NCBI RefSeq assembly: GCF_036208045.1
Contig: NZ_CP121472.1
Location: 3,359,531-3,423,530, forward strand
Length of the DNA: 64,000 nucleotides
Source: Thiorhodovibrio winogradskyi
GTDB lineage: Bacteria; Pseudomonadota; Gammaproteobacteria; Chromatiales; Chromatiaceae
Direction of reading: 5' to 3'
The notes beneath the pieces are model-generated. The model had not been told where the DNA came from. It did not search any database and worked only from the letters and a program-made list of their open reading frames with translations. Positions 60,057 to 64,000 of the stretch are shown here, one piece after another; the first letter of the stretch is position 1; every line of letters starts with the position of its first letter. The position numbers and the translations under genes are program-made.

Positions 60057-62825
60057 TTATTGGCTTGACACACCCGCCTTGCTAAGCCGCGAGGAACCGG
60101 GAGCGCGGCGCAGAATGAGTTCCTGCGTTGGGTACGCAAAGTCGATACCCGCATCTTCGAAACGGCGATGAATGCCAAGATTGATGCCTTGCTGCATATC
60201 CATGTAGATATCGTAGTCTGGAGCAAGCACGTAATACACGATCTCAAAGTTCAGCGAGAAGTCTCCAAACTCAAAAAAGTGCGCGCGATCAAAGCGCGTT
60301 ATAGGTTGTTCCTCGATGGCCTCACGAATCATTTCCGGGATGCGCTCGATCAGCGCGCGCGGCGTTTGATAGACCACGCCGATGCGAAAGGAGACGCGGC
60401 GCTCTTTGAAGTGGCGGAAATTATGGATGCGGCTGTTGAGCAGGTCGCTGTTGGATAGCACGACTTGCTCCCCCGATAGACTGCGCACGCGGGTGGTCTT
60501 GACACCGATGAGCTCAATCACGCCCAGGGTATCGCCGGCTTTGACGAAGTCGCCGACCCGGAAGGGTTTATCGAGAATGATGGCCATTGAACTGAAGACA
60601 TCGCCCAGGATGTTCTGCAGCGCAAAGCCCACGGCGACACTGCCCACACCAAGAGCGCCAAGCAGGCCGGCAATCGGGTATTTAAAGTAGGCCAAGAGCG
60701 AGACGATCATAGTGATCCAGATGCCGACCCGCACGAACACCATTAGCACGCCGTAGCCAGTCACAGTGGATGGATCGCGCAACTCCCGACGGCTGCGCCG
60801 GCGATTGAAATAATCCGCCGCGGCGGCGTTAGCCCAGATGGCGAGCTGAAAATAGAAGGCCACGATCAAGCCCGACCAGAGCCACGCCTTGACCGTCGGG
60901 CTGGCCAATCCGGAAAACACCATGGCGACATAAAAGGCCGCGATCAGCACGAAGAACTGGCTGGTATTACCGGCGACGGCGGACCAGGCCAGATAAAAAT
61001 CGCCAGACTGAGATGACTCGCTCCTCCTTTTGCTTTTGCTCAACGCGCGGTAGGCGCCGACACGCACAAAGGAAACCGCAAAGAGCACCACGACGAACAT
61101 GGCCAGCGCCATTGCGAGTTCGCGCACGCGAATGCTCTGGTCGTCGATGACGATGAGCTCCGCGTCCCACCATTGCGTCAGTGTCTCGCGGGCCTGTAAG
61201 AGTTGCAGGCTCAGGGCCTCGTTCTCGATCAGATCTTCAAGCTGGTGGCGCATTCCCTGCAGCAGGGCGAGCAGTTCGTCCTTGGTTTCCAGTAACTCTC
61301 GCCCGTGGCGCTCAGCAAGATCCAGCGCCTCGGAGCGGACCTCCGCCGCTTTGCGCTGTTCATCGCTCAGTGTTGGATCGCTAGAATGGCGTGCCTGTGC
61401 CAGTTGGATGGCGCGCAACGCATTCAGCCGGCTTTCGATCTCGTCTTTCTCGGTGCTGGCCAGCGTGGTAGCGGCGATAATGTCGCGTAAGGCCTGTGCG
61501 GCCTTGGTTGGCTCCGGATCTTGCATCAGCTCAAAGCGCAGTTGCCAGAAGTCGCCGATTTTGTCGATATCCGTCAAAGCAGTGGTCAGGGAATCAACGC
61601 CAGAGCGTGCTGCGTCGAGTTCGGCCTGGCGCGCCGCGACCCACTCCTCAAGAACTGCCCGGTTTGCGTCGTCGCTGGCTGTTATCAAACCTTGTCGGGC
61701 TTGATACAGCGCCGATTCGGCCTGATCACCCCGGCGCTGCAGATCCTTTATTTGTGCACTAATTGACTCCTCTGTGTCCTTCAGGTCCGCTAGGCGCTGA
61801 TCGAGCATGTCATCAGACAATTGCGCTCGTGACTTGAGAAAATCTCGGCGTGCCGCGAGCAATTCCTGCTGCATCTCGGCAAGACGATCCTCATGACGGG
61901 CCAGCTCGACAGCGTGCTCCGACGCCGCCAATTCCTGCAAGGTCAGCAGCTCGCGCAGACGCGCTAGCTCAAGCGCGTCGGCAAGCAACTCGCGCTCGGC
62001 GTCGGCCAATGTATCGCTCTCCGCCTGGGTAAGCTGATCCCGGGCGGCGCGACGCGCGCTCACCACCGCGCCCAGCTCCTTGGTGATGGCTGCCATGCGT
62101 CGGGTCGCGGTCTTCAGGCGGGTCTCTGCCACCTCCTCGCTGGCCTGTGTCAGAACCAGCTCGGCGAGCTGTTGATCAAGCAAAGAGACTGGAAAAGGCG
62201 GCTCCAGAGCGACGCCTTGCTCATCAAGGTTTGCCAGCTGCTCGTCCCGCTGCGTAACCTCCTCCTTGACGCCGATGAGGCGTTCGGCCAGTGTGGCGCG
62301 TCGTTGCACCACAACGCGCAGCTGGTGCAGCAATTCGATCCGTTGCGCGATGTTTTCCACCCCCGCGCTCAAGTCCGCGGCCGTTTTATTGATCTCGGTC
62401 GCGGAGATGTCGTCTTGAGCAGATATCTCTTCTCCCGTGTCCGCTTCCTCGCTAACCGCCGCAGCCGCTACTTTGACTGCGGCGAGTCGCTCTTTGGCCT
62501 CATCATGCCTGGGTTCGAGCTCGGCAAGTCTGGCATCGATCAAAGCAAGCGTGCTCTGGAAATCATTCGCCGATGACATTGGCTGGGGAAGGTCAGGCAG
62601 CCCGATCGCGGCCGGGTTGAATGTTAGAACTTGGTAATCCAGCTTTGAGTCGGGCACGGAGCTGGAATCGGAATCGCGACCATCGGCTCTGGATGAATCG
62701 CTGGGTCTTGATGGACTCGCGGGAGATTCCGCGTCCGTTCCAGTCGATGATTCTGTGTTCTGTGCGACAGCAGAGGGGGCTGAAAGAATTAGGAAAACAA
62801 AGATGGCAATGGGTCTAATAAACAT
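60057..62825 (-). CDS. large MscS-type mechanosensitive channel (MscK-like)
   Basis: 922 residues. A signal peptide (1-21) and a Ser/Asp-rich stretch are followed by a very long helical, coiled-coil periplasmic region (about 75-545). Several membrane helices (about 560-735) come next, then the MscS core: pore helix GALGVGSVAVGFALQNILG, the beta domain DKPFRVGDFVKAGDTLGVI, TRVRSLSGEQVVLSNSDLL, and the C-terminal domain. MscS-type channels open under membrane tension to release osmolytes; the large periplasmic part resembles MscK/YbdG-like members. The gene is convergent with nrfA, 78 bases between the stops; a short GCTGA/TCAGC hairpin lies there. Confidence 0.9.
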   Translation of the reverse strand: MFIRPIAIFVFLILSAPSAVAQNTESSTGTDAESPASPSRPSDSSRADGRDSDSSSVPDSKLDYQVLTFNPAAIGLPDLPQPMSSANDFQSTLALIDARLAELEPRHDEAKERLAAVKVAAAAVSEEADTGEEISAQDDISATEINKTAADLSAGVENIAQRIELLHQLRVVVQRRATLAERLIGVKEEVTQRDEQLANLDEQGVALEPPFPVSLLDQQLAELVLTQASEEVAETRLKTATRRMAAITKELGAVVSARRAARDQLTQAESDTLADAERELLADALELARLRELLTLQELAASEHAVELARHEDRLAEMQQELLAARRDFLKSRAQLSDDMLDQRLADLKDTEESISAQIKDLQRRGDQAESALYQARQGLITASDDANRAVLEEWVAARQAELDAARSGVDSLTTALTDIDKIGDFWQLRFELMQDPEPTKAAQALRDIIAATTLASTEKDEIESRLNALRAIQLAQARHSSDPTLSDEQRKAAEVRSEALDLAERHGRELLETKDELLALLQGMRHQLEDLIENEALSLQLLQARETLTQWWDAELIVIDDQSIRVRELAMALAMFVVVLFAVSFVRVGAYRALSKSKRRSESSQSGDFYLAWSAVAGNTSQFFVLIAAFYVAMVFSGLASPTVKAWLWSGLIVAFYFQLAIWANAAAADYFNRRRSRRELRDPSTVTGYGVLMVFVRVGIWITMIVSLLAYFKYPIAGLLGALGVGSVAVGFALQNILGDVFSSMAIILDKPFRVGDFVKAGDTLGVIELIGVKTTRVRSLSGEQVVLSNSDLLNSRIHNFRHFKERRVSFRIGVVYQTPRALIERIPEMIREAIEEQPITRFDRAHFFEFGDFSLNFEIVYYVLAPDYDIYMDMQQGINLGIHRRFEDAGIDFAYPTQELILRRAPGSSRLSKAGVSSQ

Positions 62826-63278
62826 GGATCCTCGGTGTTTGAGCTTGGCTGCGGGTTTGGCGAGGTACTGCAGGGCAAAGCTAAGTTAACCAATGCAACC
62901 CCTGCCAGCGGCATAATTCAGTCTACCGAGAGGACGTGGCGGATGACAAACGCACTTGGGGCTTGCATAGGTTGCCAATTTGAGTCGCTCAAGGGGTGTG
63001 GAACCCGCTTCCAGCCACTTGATGACGCGCTGGGAGGCACATCTACTTGATTACCGGACCGGCAACCTGGCGCACCGTAAAGCGAAATTTGAACTAGCCG
63101 TGTGGCGCAATGTTCTGACCAAATCGGATCTGAACTCTGTTTGGTGGGGTTGGAAGCGGTGAGTTCTGGCTTGGAATCCAACTCGTGCCACTCCATATCT
63201 CAGGATAAGCCTGAAATGTTGTTGACGAGGCCTTCTTGTTTTCAGCTATGGCACCTGTCGCGGTGAGAAGGAGGATGT
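62826..63278. other. intergenic region between divergent channel and peroxidase genes
   Basis: 453 bases with no supported gene. TTGACG near 63222 with a TATGGC hexamer 19 bases later could form a poor promoter for the downstream peroxidase gene. Several short frames occur but lack ribosome-binding sites and are antisense to one another. No RNA gene or repeat stands out. Confidence 0.35.
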
Positions 63279-63830
63279 ATGGAAAGGTTGCTGACATCGA
63301 TCTTGATTATGGGAGGTATGCTCATGGTGGATCATGTAAAGGCCGAGCAGAACTGTGCTCCGGCTCTAGATTTCGAGGTTCGACGCTTGGCCAGCGACGA
63401 GACCATCAAACTGTGCGATGAGTTCGGCGGCAAGGTGATTCTGATGGTCAATACCGCGAGCAAATGCGGCTTTACCGGCCAGTACGAAGGACTTGAGGCG
63501 CTTTACGATAAATACCGCGAACGCGGCTTTGTGGTGCTGGGCTTCCCGTCCAATGACTTTGCCAATCAGGAACCGGCGGACGAGGAAAAAATTCAGGAAT
63601 TTTGCCGGCTGACCTATTCGGTTGAGTTTCCGATGTTCGAGAAGTCCCACGTCAAGAGGGGTAAGGCCAGCCCGCTGTTTCAGTCCCTGGCCGAGCAGAC
63701 CGGCGTCTATCCCAAGTGGAATTTCTACAAGTATCTGATTGATCGTGACGGTCGTGTCGTACAGGCTTTTGCCAGCATGACCGGGCCCGAAAGTAGCAAG
63801 ATGATCAAGGCCATAGAGCGACTGCTATAA
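63279..63830 (+). CDS. glutathione peroxidase family protein, exported
   Basis: 183 residues with a signal-like N-terminus (LLTSILIMGGMLMVDHVKA) and a GPx domain. The peroxidatic Cys63 is in NTASKCGFTGQYEGL, the LGFPSNDFANQEP motif carries the catalytic Gln/Asn, and WNFYKYLIDRDGRV provides the Trp. Cys replaces selenocysteine as in most bacterial BtuE-like enzymes, which often use thioredoxin instead of glutathione. AAGGAGG directly precedes the start codon region, supporting ATG 63279. It would detoxify peroxides, probably in the periplasm. Confidence 0.92.
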   Translation: MERLLTSILIMGGMLMVDHVKAEQNCAPALDFEVRRLASDETIKLCDEFGGKVILMVNTASKCGFTGQYEGLEALYDKYRERGFVVLGFPSNDFANQEPADEEKIQEFCRLTYSVEFPMFEKSHVKRGKASPLFQSLAEQTGVYPKWNFYKYLIDRDGRVVQAFASMTGPESSKMIKAIERLL

Positions 63831-64000
63831 GGATCGCATTGCTGCCATACATCCGGCATTAATATCAGGATCCTCATGGTGCCTGTGCCTTGGTGGGATG
63901 CGCGTACCTCGTGGTCATCAATCAGACTCACAGTTTTGGCAGATGTTTGGTTTGGGACCTTCCAAGTCTTTGGCGAGGCGGCCCTCACTTTCGTGCCACT

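Overview
The window is GC-rich bacterial chromosome from a gammaproteobacterium. I suspect a purple sulfur bacterium or relative (Chromatiales), judging from gene content (NrfHA, a BtuFCD-CbiB cobalamin block, a DUF1631 protein, repeated AAA-ATPase/PD-(D/E)XK proteins). This is inference; no rRNA or other taxonomic marker is present. No tRNA, rRNA, CRISPR array, complete insertion sequence or prophage was seen.

Layout. 0-7 kb: a partial metY, a small conserved gene plus DUF1631 protein, a lytic transglycosylase, a DUF882 (MepK-like) endopeptidase, an AAA ATPase/nuclease and a decayed gene. 7.5-18.7 kb: cobalamin and methionine block (metH, hicAB toxin-antitoxin, btuF-btuC-btuD, cbiB), then mutS. 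18.7-35.2 kb: accessory region with lower coding density and decayed copies. It holds a broken precursor-like small gene with a double-glycine leader motif, a secreted phospholipase A2-like protein, an amidoligase, a Tat-type two-repeat protein, an MFS transporter with a decayed copy of part of itself, a decayed copy of an AAA-ATPase/PDDEXK gene whose intact relative lies 10 kb away, a two-component system with two periplasmic binding domains, and a run of secreted or membrane proteins (SH3, TAP-like hydrolase, CPBP protease-like, small proteins). 35.4-46.6 kb: core genes aspS, nudB, prc, gshA, then on the other strand ilvB-ilvH-ilvC and a heme oxygenase. 47-64 kb: ABC exporter yadGH, mrcB (PBP1b) with a TPR lipoprotein, a DinG/YoaA helicase, a conserved hypothetical, tsaB, a small membrane protein, DUF455, nrfHA, a large MscS channel and a glutathione peroxidase.

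Themes. MetH needs methylcobalamin, and the adjacent BtuFCD and CbiB import and assemble cobamide, so that block is coherent although hicAB interrupts it. IlvBHC covers the first common steps of branched-chain amino acid synthesis; a good sigma70-like promoter lies at the end of hemO. NrfHA is a quinol-to-nitrite pathway in which the catalytic haem site reads CxxCH rather than CxxCK. The least ordinary stretch is 18.7-25.9 kb, where an amidoligase, a secreted PLA2-like protein and a broken GG-leader peptide gene share a strand among decayed duplications. Start codons were moved from the longest open frame wherever a ribosome-binding site or family length argued for it.
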